64,000 nucleotides of DNA from Isoetes taiwanensis (Eukaryota; Streptophyta; Lycopodiopsida; Isoetales; Isoetaceae). The position numbers and the translations under genes were made by a program. Positions 12,241-22,525 of the stretch are shown here, piece by piece. Positions within the stretch are counted from its first letter, which is position 1. The number at the start of each line of letters is the position of its first letter. The notes below the pieces were generated by a model that saw only the letters and a program-made list of their open reading frames with translations, ran no database searches and was not told where the DNA came from. The DNA lies in the NCBI GenBank assembly GCA_021234155.1, contig JAJEKV010000056.1, positions 6,384,932-6,448,931 of the forward strand. Reading direction: 5' to 3'.

Positions 12241-13223
12241 GAATTGTTCGAGGTGGAGTTATAAAGCACCAACTGCCAGCAGCTAGGCCCTATAATCATG
12301 ACCCAGCTTAAGTTATTACATAGCCGCAGCAGCCCATCATTACTAACGACCTACATCTGCATTTTAACCTGAAATGCAGGCACAATAGCTTCACACCATG
12401 GAAAATATGCGAATGCATACTTGATAGGAAGAAATTCTGATGTTACTATGGCCAGCACAGAATATATTGCAAGATGTTGCATTTTTGCTCATATCAGATT
12501 AATGTTTTACACCAGTCCCTTGTTGCTATCAATCTTGTTGAACAAGTGCAATAGAGGGGTTACTACGCAGAAGATAGTGTGCTGAATGCATGTGCCAGAA
12601 CAAGGAAAATTAAAAGTTGTGAAACGTATGCTTTTTTTGAATCCTAAATCATGCTTGACTGAAAATCCATTATTGCATTTCCTTCTACTGCTAAATATGG
12701 TCACAGGAGACAATACCAGATGCAAGGTGAAGCAGCTTTGATGGCTTCGATCTTCAATCCACTATTAAAAGTTTGTTCTCCAAGTCGAATCCTAGAAAAG
12801 ACGATGCACATTACCAACAAATGCCAATTGCAAACTCATGAAAATGCCATTTCGTTACAAAATAGTAATCAAATCAATTGCTAGGAAATGGACTTACCTG
12901 ATTCGGTGCTATCAAATTTTAGAGAAGGAGAAAGAAACTGTGAAGATACATTGCTCTATATTGTTCCTTTGAAAAATTCGTCAAAATGGAATACTGGCCC
13001 CGCTCCTTCTCAGATAGAGTAACAAGCCATATCGTATCATACTAGAAGGTCTGTCCCGCCATCACGCCATCACCGACTCCTTGTCGTACGAATATGTTTT
13101 CAAAATCAACTTAGCTTATTTTATTCTTATGTATACGATACGTATACCATAGAAAAAAACCCCTTGTCAACCACGCATATGCTACATACGATTAATATTA
13201 AGTGATACCCCCGGGGAATTAAG

Positions 13224-14340
13224 CATATATGCTATCTTCACTGCTCTCATTTGCACATGATTCTATGACATAAATGAAGCACTGCATTAAAGGAAGACAT
13301 TCCAGCACAAAAGATGAGTTACTTATATCAGAATAACCTCAATTTCAGCAAAAACTATATTAAAGAGTAAATTAAAAAGAGCAAATCTGCTCTGTACTTT
13401 GATACATGCAAGGATATCATCTGTTCTATGTTTTCTTACATGCAAGTATATGGAAGTTGTGTAAGCTTCAGCAAGCACATATTATGCAAATGCACCAGCT
13501 TGTTCTAACATAATTTTAGTATTTAGAACAAAAGAAAGATGAGACACATGTCTAGTATTATGCTTCATAATGCCATAAAAAATGTCGCCCACTCTAATTG
13601 GAACATGTTGGTCCTTTTCAAAACACAAATCATGGTTTAATTGATCAAGCATTATCAATTAAACCAATGATTTGGCAAGGTATCCTAGTTATGAGATCCA
13701 ATTCACACTCACTTAATGGTCCAGCAAGGTGTAGCATGCACCTGTATGGATAAACGATTCTGCAGCTTGATGCTCCATTAACACCTGCAAGGCGACCACC
13801 GGTGGCAGCATGGAAGCTTCTCTGCAGCTTGCAACCCACGTCGAATAGAAAAAGAATGGCAGCATGGAAGCTTCTCTACTTGCAATCCAAGTCAAATATC
13901 AAGAAAAATAAGAAAATCTTGCAGCAGCTAGATATTGAAATAAGAAATGATTCTTAGTCTAACTTATCTGATGCATGTCTCGTATTATTATGTTTTATAT
14001 AAATATGCCATTACAAATATTGCCTATCCTAAAGATAAACAGCTCCAAAATAATGCATGCCTCTTTGTTGAGACCTTGAAAACTTACACAAAATAGAAAA
14101 GGACATGAAAGGAAGAAACACATTTAGTTTAAAATGGTTTATTTCTGCATGCACTATAGCTGCTATCTTAAAGCGTAGGATGTCTTGAGTTAGAAATAGG
14201 TGCAAGCAAAATCCTCCACTATCTGTTTCTAAACCTAGAAACTTTTTATTGCCTAAGACTCGGCAAATGCTCTCAACAAATAATGAAGGCGACAATGTTA
14301 AAACAGAATACTTATGTTAAAAGGAATAGAAGGAGCCATT
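13224..14340. other. Spacer with small repeats
   Basis: No gene was recognised. A GGCAGCATGGAAGCTTCTCT unit occurs twice (about 13803-13823 and 13857-13877), forming a partial tandem duplication of about 55 bp. Confidence 0.45.
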
Positions 14341-14343
14341 GCA

Positions 14344-14480
14344 TACCCTTGATAATTCGCGCCAGGGCATCAAAAATCTCCACAGACAAATCGCCCTTCT
14401 GATATTAATGGTTTAGTTTTCCTAACCATACAGGAGCTGCATCCGTCTCTGGCATGCAAACATTGATATCCAAATTGCTG
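14344..14480 (-). other. Exon-like piece of unknown gene
   Basis: On the minus strand a coherent reading occurs: LDINVCMPETDAAPVWLGKL, a stop, then KGDLSVEIFDALARIIK, ending near a possible donor (GGTATG). Composition is protein-like and unlike the surrounding AT-rich DNA. It may be a relic exon. No family is recognised, and one internal stop argues against function. Confidence 0.25.
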
Positions 14481-14489
14481 TGGATATAG

Positions 14490-15350
14490 AGAGATGTCCG
14501 CCAATTCATTTTGCTACCCTCAGTTCCGACAGGTTAGAAAGAAATAAAGTAGGATAGTATAACGATTAAGGCTTCTCCAAGATTTACGATACTTGTTGCA
14601 GAGCATGAAACAAAAAAGTAGCGCCATAGCAAGAAAAACAAACTGTGACCGAATGGATACTGCCGAATGGATTTAGAATCGAACTCGGAATTCGATTCAG
14701 TGCTATCCACATGCCCACTTTTTGGAGAACCGGATGAATAGGCTAAGCTGCATGTGGTTTCAGGCACCTCAAAAAATGAATAATTGGCCGCTGCTTACAG
14801 TCTTGAAAGAATCCATTTTGCTGTATGCAACAAATCCCCCTCCATCCGGCATAAAATGCCCCCAGAGCCACGTCTTTCACGACGTGGAAAAACTTTTAGA
14901 CATTTAAAACATTCTATCACAACACACATTTTCAGACAATCTGAAAACTTTTCAGGACCGCAATATCAAAAAAGCTTAGGGCCAACCTCTAAAAACAATT
15001 CCAAAAAAGTTTTTTTCCATACCGGAAAAACCCAAATTAAAAGAGTTGATAAGTGAGAAATACACAAAAAAAAAACTCTGGAACACTGGAAATACTTGAT
15101 AGATTGAAGCAAAATACAAGATTTGAGTTAAAAGGCTCAAGACTAGTGTTGAACCGGAATGATTCGACAAGAATGAAACTCCTCTATACGATCTTTCTAT
15201 CTATATATACTTAGACCAATGGTCGAGATTGCACCACCCCAATAGATGAGATTGTACCAAGTGTTGCACATGCACCTACGTCTTGGAATGTTCCAGAACC
15301 TCCTGGATATAGTACATATGAGGAAGATGCAAGATAATATACTTAAAGAA
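14490..15350. other. Spacer, nothing recognised
   Basis: The short frames here (14534-14767, 14784-15056) have no motif and are likely chance. Confidence 0.4.
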
Positions 15351-15355
15351 TATAG

Positions 15356-15427
15356 GTAGTTCAATTGGCAAAGGTATATGGCTTGCAGTTAAAGAGTTGC
15401 AAGTTCAAACCTTTCTCGTGTAACTAC
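15356..15427 (+). repeat. tRNA-like sequence, degenerate
   Basis: The 72-nt segment opens with GTAGTT and closes with AACTAC, a 6-bp terminal stem. It contains an A-box-like TTGGCAAAGG and a B-box-like GTTCAAACC. The T arm does not sit at the right distance from the 3' stem, so this is not a canonical tRNA gene. A tRNA-derived SINE head or decayed tRNA is more likely. Confidence 0.35.
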
Positions 15428-15429
15428 TT

Positions 15430-16040
15430 TTTTGTATTCGTGTGACGACCATCTTCGTGAATACGAGTATAATATCCGTATGGTCATCATAATACTTATA
15501 TTAAATTTAAAGTGATTTTTATTTAAAGGACAAAGAAAAAATTTATTATTAACCAACAAGAAAAAGTACATAATGACATATTTCTCATCTAGTTATGTAA
15601 GCATAAGAAGATGCCACTGGAACACAAGCTTGACACACAGTATACTTACTCCATACTAGATAGATATGGCTACGCTTACGGGACTAACGTATTGGACTTG
15701 TAATGGAGTCAAATCGCATGAAACTACTAGAATCTCAGGGGATTTTGAAGTTGTATCCTGGACCTGTGGCAAGGCAGTATTATCTTGCATATCCTATAGT
15801 AATTAAGAAACCAATAATTACACATATTTGCAGCTTTCAAACAACAATATTCTCTATAATATAAAGCTCAAGTTAATGGTTTAAAGGGGAAGTTAATGGT
15901 TTTTGAAGGACGTATAACTCATTATTAAAGACGCAAAAAAGTTACAACAAAGTATTAGTTGAGATGTAGATAAGAACCCCAAATTTCATCTTTATCATCA
16001 TCAGATAATGTAGACACCAAATATTGATCATATATTATTG
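15430..16040. other. Spacer, nothing recognised
   Basis: No coding signal, terminal repeat or RNA gene was seen. Confidence 0.4.
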
Positions 16041-16057
16041 CAGATACTCTATTCCTG

Positions 16058-16508
16058 ATGACTAGGAGGCTCAAATGGAAGAAGAACAGAGCTGAGGCAG
16101 ATAAGGAGTGGATCAAATTCTTCGGTCCTGTGGATAATTCTGCGCATGAAGATACTATCTGTTCCTGCGGTTGCTGTTGCGACCAGAATTTAAACATCCG
16201 AAGGGAGCTGCTTTGCGAAGCCAAGGATGCCAAGGGGAGACTTAACATGGCTAGAGCAGACACCTGCAGATGCATCTATTGCACATTCCATACCATCATG
16301 AGGGAGGGCAAGGAAACGCACAAACCTGCATCTCAAAGGAATTCACTAGTTCATGTCCTGCTCCTTGTTAAAAAACTCTTTAATCTCTGTTAGTTGATAT
16401 TTAAAGCAGACTCTAATTTTCTCCAGGGTTACACTTCCCTTGAAAAAAGTTTTTTGTATATTTAACTTATACCTAATATAAATAGCTGCCTTCAATAAAA
16501 AAAAAAAA
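16058..16508 (+). mobile_element. Retro-inserted fragment ending in poly(A), uncertain
   Basis: A 111-residue open frame (16058-16393) begins with a basic, cysteine-rich region (CSCGCCCDQN, ADTCRCIYC). It is followed by an AT-rich 3' tail that ends in an AATAAA-like hexamer and a run of A at about 16495-16508. This resembles the 3' end of a LINE or a processed transcript. No target duplication was found, and no domain is recognised in the frame. Confidence 0.3.
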
Positions 16509-16509
16509 G

Positions 16510-17940
16510 AAATTTCTGAAAAAGGTAAAAAAGAATAGGGAAAAGAATACGAGTACTTTACAATGTTGGAACTTGCAACGGCCTCTTCATCCTTGTGGCA
16601 CAAATTTCGATGACTCTCCATATTAAAAATGACGTTCTCTCGTGTGGCCCATGGTTCTTAAACGGAAAATCGGCTCTGCAAATCGACAAAACTTCTGCTT
16701 TGCGAAAGACTTCTCAAAGTTCTTTAAGCGGCTATGATCTCTGCTTTTGTTACCGTCAACGGATTTTTTTTCAAACATGGGCCTTTTTTGGGGGATTTTG
16801 TATTCGACAAGGGCGACACCACGACCATGTTTGATAACGCCATTTTTAACACAGTCGTTGCCGTGTTGAACGCAGTTTTCTGCTAAATCCGTGGCGGGCG
16901 TGCAACACGGCCAACACGGCAGTGTTTCGTAACTACATCACCGTGTCTAAAGCCTATGGTTAAAAACAACTCTTTCTATTCAAATCCTTAAATACCAAAG
17001 GGCATACAAATTTTAGATTGCCCATTTGATTAAATTATTTTCTTAATACACCAGGGTTATGCTTTTTTGTACCAAAAACAATTGAGGCAACATGTTCATT
17101 GAAGTTTACGATTGAGTCTTGTTATCCTGTCAAAATATCTATTTATAGGCCTTTACGAATCTCTGTCACCTTAGTAGTTGATCTACCCATTGTGCTGCAC
17201 TTTCTAATCCAAAAGTTCAATACGACATGGTAAAACCACGAAAGGATTCATTATAGTACAATGTTTCAAAAATATGGGTTAACCCAATACAAAGGTCAGG
17301 ATCATATTACAGAGGGTGAGACAGATATTCTACAATTTGTGACAAAAATTCATTCGTCTTCAACCTTTCGCAATCTCCTTAAAGCTTTTCCAGATCTAGT
17401 TCCCCTAAAGCATGGTTTCATTAATTAGAGAAATTTCGTTTTCTCGTTTGACAACGAAATAGGTCGTGGTCACCCCGGGGATGGTAAGAAATGATTCCTC
17501 TCAACCAAAATAAAGCGTTAATAATTGTAAGTTCAGTTTGAAAAAATAACACTCGCCATAATTTGATACCGGGCGTGTAGCCCAAAGCTGTCATAACAGT
17601 AACGGAGGGGGTTGAGCAGCATCACGAGTGGTCGAAAGGATCGCCATTGCGATTCTTGCGAAAACAAGAGAATGGAGAATACAAATAGCACATTGTGTGG
17701 TTCGTGGTCAAGGTACCATCTGGGGGATGTATATCTGGTGTACAGAATCGCCACCGCGATCTTCCAGACTACTTTGTTTATCCAATTCAATGTTGAGAAA
17801 ACACAAAAGCATAGTGAACAAAAGTATAACACATAGTGAACCCAAAAAGTATAACTCATAGTGAACCCAAAAACAGGTGAAAATGTAAACACAATGTTTC
17901 AACAAAAACTTTGTACAAAATGCCCAGCACAAATGCGAAG
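16510..17940. other. Spacer, nothing firm
   Basis: The short overlapping frames at 17533-17892 on both strands look compositional. AACACAGTCGTTGCCGTG and similar GC-richer patches at 16840-16940 may be transposon ends but cannot be assigned. Confidence 0.35.
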
Positions 17941-17946
17941 GCTTTA

Positions 17947-18852
17947 TCACTGAGTTTCTAATACAGTCTCTGGATCAACACCGCATTGAGCAGCTAGTCT
18001 TGCAATATGCTCCTTTCCAATAGCAAGTGTCTGTGACAGGTCCATTTCTGTATATCCAGTTGTTTCTGGGATGTCAACATCCATTGCCTGTGCTGCGTTT
18101 TTAACACGCTCTGACATATCTGAAGCATAGCTTTTATCGCTATCCAACAATTCGTCCTGCAATGCCAAAGAATATTCAGTCGAGGTTACCAGCTTCTGTC
18201 TTTTTGGTGAAGGGTCGGCAGAGGTTCTCTCACTTTCGGAGGCGCCTTCAGAAGTTCCCACGTACTCAAAATTAGGAATCGGCTTGTCCAGTTTCTTGGT
18301 TATTAGTGGCAGTAAGGAGTCCATGTTCTTGTTCAGTGCTTCAAGCTTTTTGAAAGTTGGATCTAGTTTTGCCTGTGCCTTCTCAGTCTTCTCTATCAGT
18401 TCCCGGGTCTCCTGCAGCCTCTCTTCGAAACTTTTCTGATCCAGACCGTCTAGTATCTGATCCATCTGGCTGAGATCCGTTCCCTGTGTTATATTAATAT
18501 CCGGCATGTCGGAAACTTGCTCTTCACCTTGCTCAAGCCCATCACCTTGCTCTTCCTTGTCAGGCCTTGCCATTTTCTCAAGAATCTCGAAGAAAGATCT
18601 AAGGAAACGGCAAACCTTATCGTCATACTCAAAAGCAATACTCCGTTTTCCTTGCATCAAAGCTACCCTTGACGCAGTTCCGCCAGAGAAGAAATCCAAA
18701 ACGCAACCTTCTAATGGAACCAGCTCCTTCACTATGTAATAGACATAAGAGGTTTTTGCTTGGCTCTTCAGGACGAAGTCGCCTTCCATAGCTGCCCATG
18801 AGAACTTGGGTTTACCTGTAAATAACTCCAAATATTTTCTTTTTGTTTTCAT
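17947..18852 (-). CDS. Open frame with class-beta DNA methyltransferase motif I; C-terminal part only
   Basis: The 301-residue frame has an AdoMet-binding signature: VLDFFSGGTASRVALMQGKR (residues 51-70) followed by an acidic strand IAFEYDD (72-78). This corresponds to motifs I and II of N4/N6 (DNA adenine or cytosine-N4) methyltransferases. In the beta class motif I lies near the C-terminus, after the DPPY motif. DPPY is absent here, so the N-terminal catalytic half is missing or lies on a lost upstream exon. A TTTACAG acceptor at residue 12/13 suggests that the real exon starts with GKPKFSW. The last 190 residues are acidic and coiled-coil-like (residues 140-185), contain an NLS-like SPKRQK (215-220), and end IARLAAQCGVDPETVLETQ. 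Upstream lies a LINE fragment. It could be a host gene relic or a transposon passenger; activity is unlikely without DPPY. Confidence 0.5.
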   Translation of the reverse strand: MKTKRKYLELFTGKPKFSWAAMEGDFVLKSQAKTSYVYYIVKELVPLEGCVLDFFSGGTASRVALMQGKRSIAFEYDDKVCRFLRSFFEILEKMARPDKEEQGDGLEQGEEQVSDMPDINITQGTDLSQMDQILDGLDQKSFEERLQETRELIEKTEKAQAKLDPTFKKLEALNKNMDSLLPLITKKLDKPIPNFEYVGTSEGASESERTSADPSPKRQKLVTSTEYSLALQDELLDSDKSYASDMSERVKNAAQAMDVDIPETTGYTEMDLSQTLAIGKEHIARLAAQCGVDPETVLETQ

Positions 18853-19081
18853 GTCTACCTAATATGGCACACCAATTTCTTAAGTCTTGGCCATCGATCA
18901 GGGAATGAACCAAAGAGAATTTGCTAACTATTGAGATGCAACTGGAAACGGGCATGAATCCATGTCCGAGTGGCTCTAATGCTCTCACACACAAGACAAA
19001 GCAATGTTCTATAGTTTCAGGCAGCCTGTTGCATACAGGGCAAAGTGGGCTCACTCGTGGCTTAAACGAATGCACCTTCAA
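18853..19081 (-). mobile_element. LINE ORF2 C-terminal fragment (zf-RVT)
   Basis: The minus-strand frame (18812-19081) contains CPVCNRLPETIEHCFVLC, the C-x2-C-x7-H-x4-C zinc motif found after the reverse transcriptase of plant LINEs, followed by a Trp-containing tail. The element is only a short relic and abuts the methyltransferase-like frame. Confidence 0.6.
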
Positions 19082-19344
19082 ATTTACTCTGAGTGATCAG
19101 TGAACAATCTGTCAAAGAAGCATAAAATATTTGGGAATCATACTCTTATTCCACTAAAATTGTCTCGGGGTATTTCACACTACACATTATAGTTTCTACA
19201 TGGAACACTATTTTGTTTAGATCATTTTTTTGTAATATTAAAACAAACACTAAATTCCCACTTCCTTAATTATGTATCGTGAATGCACTACTATAATAGG
19301 ACTTTCGTTAAAATTGTCTTATGTAAAAATAATATCACTACCAT

Positions 19345-19427
19345 TAAAATTGTCTTAAATCACTAGTTACGTTATGTGAAATGGTGATTTAGGACAATAA
19401 CGTAACTAGTGATTTATGACAATTTTA
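19345..19427. repeat. Fold-back repeat, 30-bp arms
   Basis: The arms TAAAATTGTCTTAAATCACT... (19345-19374) and its inverted copy (19398-19427) differ by about two bases and enclose a 23-nt loop. The block 19270-19700 is rich in GTCTTATTTT motifs, which continue beyond the copia insertion at 25126-25260. The copia element therefore split an older repeat. Confidence 0.6.
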
Positions 19428-19697
19428 AGGACTGTCCTAATGCCGTTTTCACACGTTGTCTTATTTTGTCTTATTTTTAGAAGAATCCAATAGGAGTATG
19501 CCACTTAAGTGAAAGAGGGTGAAGTTGTTTTCACACTATAAAAAATAAGACATGTCTCATTTAGGTTCGGGTAGGTTTGGATAGGTTCGGCAAAAGGAAA
19601 TGGAGTCTTATTTTATACCAGGGGACTTCTCCCGCCACAAAATAAGACACCACTTATTGACAAATCGTATTCAAAATAATAAGTGGTCTTATTTTGT

Positions 19698-20141
19698 TGT
19701 TGAAGATGTAAGACCATTGCAAGTTTGTGTTCATTGAATATCTAAGGTAAATATCTAAGGTAATGGTCAATGGTTATTCGATCCTAGGTAATGGGTCGAT
19801 GGTTATCTGGTTATCCGGCAATATAAACTAAGAATGTATTTTTGGATAACCCTAGAGCCTAGCTCGGTGAACAGTGTCACCGGCCAGGTGGATCTACAAG
19901 CTATCGTCTAGCAACCGCCTAGATGATTGAATGGACAGGATATTGGGATTGCCGGAATTCGGTGGTCCCTAAGAATGTATAAACAGAAATTCGTTATGTA
20001 CAGACATACACAGGTTGAATGAATTGAGTTTGAAGTTCTGACCTATGCATATGATTTGTCTACTGATAGCTTTGCTTTTAGTGTGTGACATTGTTTAGTA
20101 GAAGTTGTCTTAGCTAATATAAGATCAAAGTTAATCCTACA
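19698..20141 (+). repeat. copia 5' LTR
   Basis: 444 bp, TG...CA ends. It matches the 3' LTR almost base for base except for a missing 22-bp segment near position 20055 and about five substitutions. Confidence 0.92.
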
Positions 20142-20142
20142 A

Positions 20143-20154
20143 TGGTATCAGAGC
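20143..20154 (+). other. Primer binding site, initiator-Met tRNA
   Basis: TGGTATCAGAGC directly follows the LTR after one base. This is the usual tRNA-iMet primer site of plant copia elements. Confidence 0.92.
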
Positions 20155-20164
20155 AAATTGCACA

Positions 20165-21330
20165 ATGTCCACGCGGTTCGGTGCTACTCTCTTAAGCTCA
20201 GTAGAAGTTTTTCAGGGAGTGGGAGGTTTCCAGATATGGAAAGAGAGAGTTAAAGAGGTTTTACAGTTTGAAGGATTATGGTATATAATTGAGCCTGGCA
20301 CTAACGTTGATGATGAAGTAAGCAGTTCAACAATGGGAGAAGCTTCAACTGCAAAATCAGGGGAGTCTACTGCAAAATCTAAAGGTAAGTGTTAGCAGTG
20401 ATAAGGCAGGTGATGCTTTAAAAATAAGTCAAGCTAAAGCTATAATTATGTGCAAAGTTGCACCGAGTATTATGCTTAAGTTAAGGGACATGAGTCCCAG
20501 AGATGCTTGGAAATATTTGATTAAAACATACCAGACTAAAAGCTCATCTCAGATTGATGTGCTGGAAAAGGAGATCAGAAAAATGAAATTTGATGACAAG
20601 ACAGATCTAACTGCAATGTTCCACAAGTTTGATTCTCTTTGTGCAGATCTAGAGGCTGCTGGGGTGACCATGTCAGTAAGCCATCAAATCTTGGCAATTT
20701 CAAAGATGTTTGCCAATTATGGGACATTGTCCACACTCATAAGGACTGTTGCCAGAACTAGGGAGGAGGCAGAACAGATTGCCAGGACAGAAGTGGAGCA
20801 AAAATCCGTAATGGACAGTGAGAATGATGATGAAGAAACAGCAGAGGTGTTGGCTGTGAGAAAAGGGAAATCCTCTAGTGACAGAGGTAAGCAGATTGGG
20901 CCATGTTATGGCTGTGGGGAAGTAGGGCATTTGAAATTCAACTGCCCGAGGAATGTGCAGAATGTGAAAACCTGCTACACATGTGGAGGTGTAGGGCACT
21001 TTGCATCTAAATGCCCAAGTCCAAAGGACAGTGGTAGGGGCAGAGGTAGAGGAAAAGGGAAAACAGTTTATTGGAATACCAATAGGAGTAGAGGCCGAGG
21101 TGGTAAGGCAGCAAACACAAATGTTGCTGTCATAGAATCTGATGAAGAGGACTCAGAAGAAGAGGTAACAAATGTGTTCTCAAATTCTGTAAGCAAAGCA
21201 CAAAGTTCTAAAGCATCTTTTGTTGTAGATTCGGGAGCTGAAAGAACAATCATAGGTTCTTCAGATTTGCTTTCTGATTGGGACAAGGAGTTGAAGACAA
21301 AAAATATTCGGCTAGGAGATGGGAGATGGT
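20165..21330 (+). pseudogene. copia gag and protease start
   Basis: The N-terminal gag frame (20165-20395) begins MSTRFGATLLSSVEVFQG. After a frame change near 20390 the main frame (20448-21332) carries the UBN2-like gag core, then two CCHC knuckles (CYGCGEVGHLKFNC and CYTCGGVGHFASKC). A GR-rich linker and the retropepsin triad DSGAE follow, ending at LGDGR. The frame then runs into the foreign insert, and the junction shares about 4-6 bases (ATGGTG) with both parents. Confidence 0.9.
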
Positions 21331-22525
21331 GAATATAGATGGAAAACAGATTTGTAAATCCACTTTGGTGAGCCAATTGAATTGTAATCCTTGGCTCTCT
21401 AAGGATAGATTAACGAGGGTGAAAAGTCAGACCTATTTGATTTCATCCAAAAAGAAAATAAATGCAGTGACATCCATAGGAATTGGCTCAGATTGTGCTG
21501 TGCTCTTTGATATAGATCCTGAAGAAGATGTGAGTAAGAAGAAAGGAAAACATTCTGTTAGAAAGGGAAAGCAACTACAGAAGTGTTGGTACATAGGGAG
21601 AGTGTTGAGCATGAGAAGAAAGATGGGTAATACATGGAGAGAGAGTAGAGAACCTATTGATTTGAGCAACAGACCAACATATAATGTACATTTTAACCTT
21701 GCTTGGTATGCTCAACATGAAAACTTGAAGGTGGGATGCACATGGTTCACTTATGACTTGACTGATAATCAAGTTATAGAACTTGAATCCATCATTGCAC
21801 TTGTATCTTTGACATATGATCCAAGCACAAATAAATATAAGTTGGATGTAAATGATAGGTTCCAGCTTGATAAGTTTGTGAATGGCACAACATTAACTGG
21901 TATGTGTTTTACATGTTTGATTAAGTACATTCACTTGTTGACTATTTCCTTTATCTTGTAGAGATGAAAGGGAAGCAAAAGGTTGGATAGAGCTGCACTA
22001 TGCACTCCACTATATAAGATGTAAGTTTTGATTTCTCGAATTGTTTTCATATTGCTTTATTCATTTGAAATTGACTTAGATGTATGTATATCTAAGGCAT
22101 TTCAGGTTGCTCTATTACAAAGACATATCAAGTGATGGCATATTGTACTACGAGATTGCTAATTTGTCCAAAAATAATTCTATGTTATATTGTGAACTTA
22201 GCATTATGAAAACCTTTTCAGACATACTCATTCTAAACAATTGTTCTTAACTTCCTACCTTTTTTGAATATATTTTCGAATTGTTTGTAGTATTTATTCG
22301 ATAAGGGGTATATCATGTGCTAAGTGGAATTTGTATTTATATGGGAAGGGTCATCGATATCATAAAAAACGAGCAGTATATATATGATATGGGATAGAGG
22401 AAATTTAGAAGCATTAGAACGTATGGGATGGGGTTTTTTTAGAGAATTTACGTATACTAAGGGGTTTTCTTGGACCTTAGTAACGCACATGGCGTATCCA
22501 TATATATAGATCTAACACCCCCGGG
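21326..22525 (+). mobile_element. Inverted partial copy of the 8046-13215 transposon inside copia
   Basis: The segment repeats 8046-9245 in opposite orientation with no difference noticed in the parts compared, including about 210 residues of translated transposase (21325-21961). Its right end is the true transposon terminus (ACACCCCCGGG). After it copia coding resumes with GCVAYVHIPKELRGKLDD. Its left end is internal to the transposon, so one transposon end and the copia integrase were lost together. The simplest reading is insertion into the integrase region followed by a deletion across the other junction. Confidence 0.88.

Larger units (their letters stand above)
8046..13215 (-). mobile_element. 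DNA transposon, CCCGGGGGT ends, 8-bp target duplication, carrying a captured gene fragment
   Basis: Both ends are sharp. The left end starts CCCGGGGGTGTTAG, and the right end is the inverted CCCGGGGGTATCAC, sharing 9 terminal bases with scattered subterminal similarity (AAAAAACCCC and GTATACG motifs). The flanks are an exact 8-bp duplication GAATTAAG at 8038-8045 and 13216-13223. Transposase exons lie on the minus strand (11108-8610). A U-box/ARM gene fragment on the plus strand (11494-12240) lies between the transposase start and the right end. An 8-bp duplication is seen in hAT, P and KDZ-type elements, but the ends do not match the usual CAGGG/TAGGG hAT termini, so the superfamily is open. 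A second, partial and near-identical copy is at 21326-22525. Confidence 0.85.

Noticed and set aside
15955-16275. 106-residue minus-strand frame
   Set aside because: Antisense to the plus-strand fragment with the poly(A) tail, and its composition gives no motif.
20700-21376. Minus-strand frames inside copia gag
   Set aside because: Shadows of the gag coding strand.
21278-21961. A 227-residue frame that looks like one protein
   Set aside because: It starts in copia protease sequence read out of frame and continues into the inserted transposon. It is a junction artefact, not a fusion gene.
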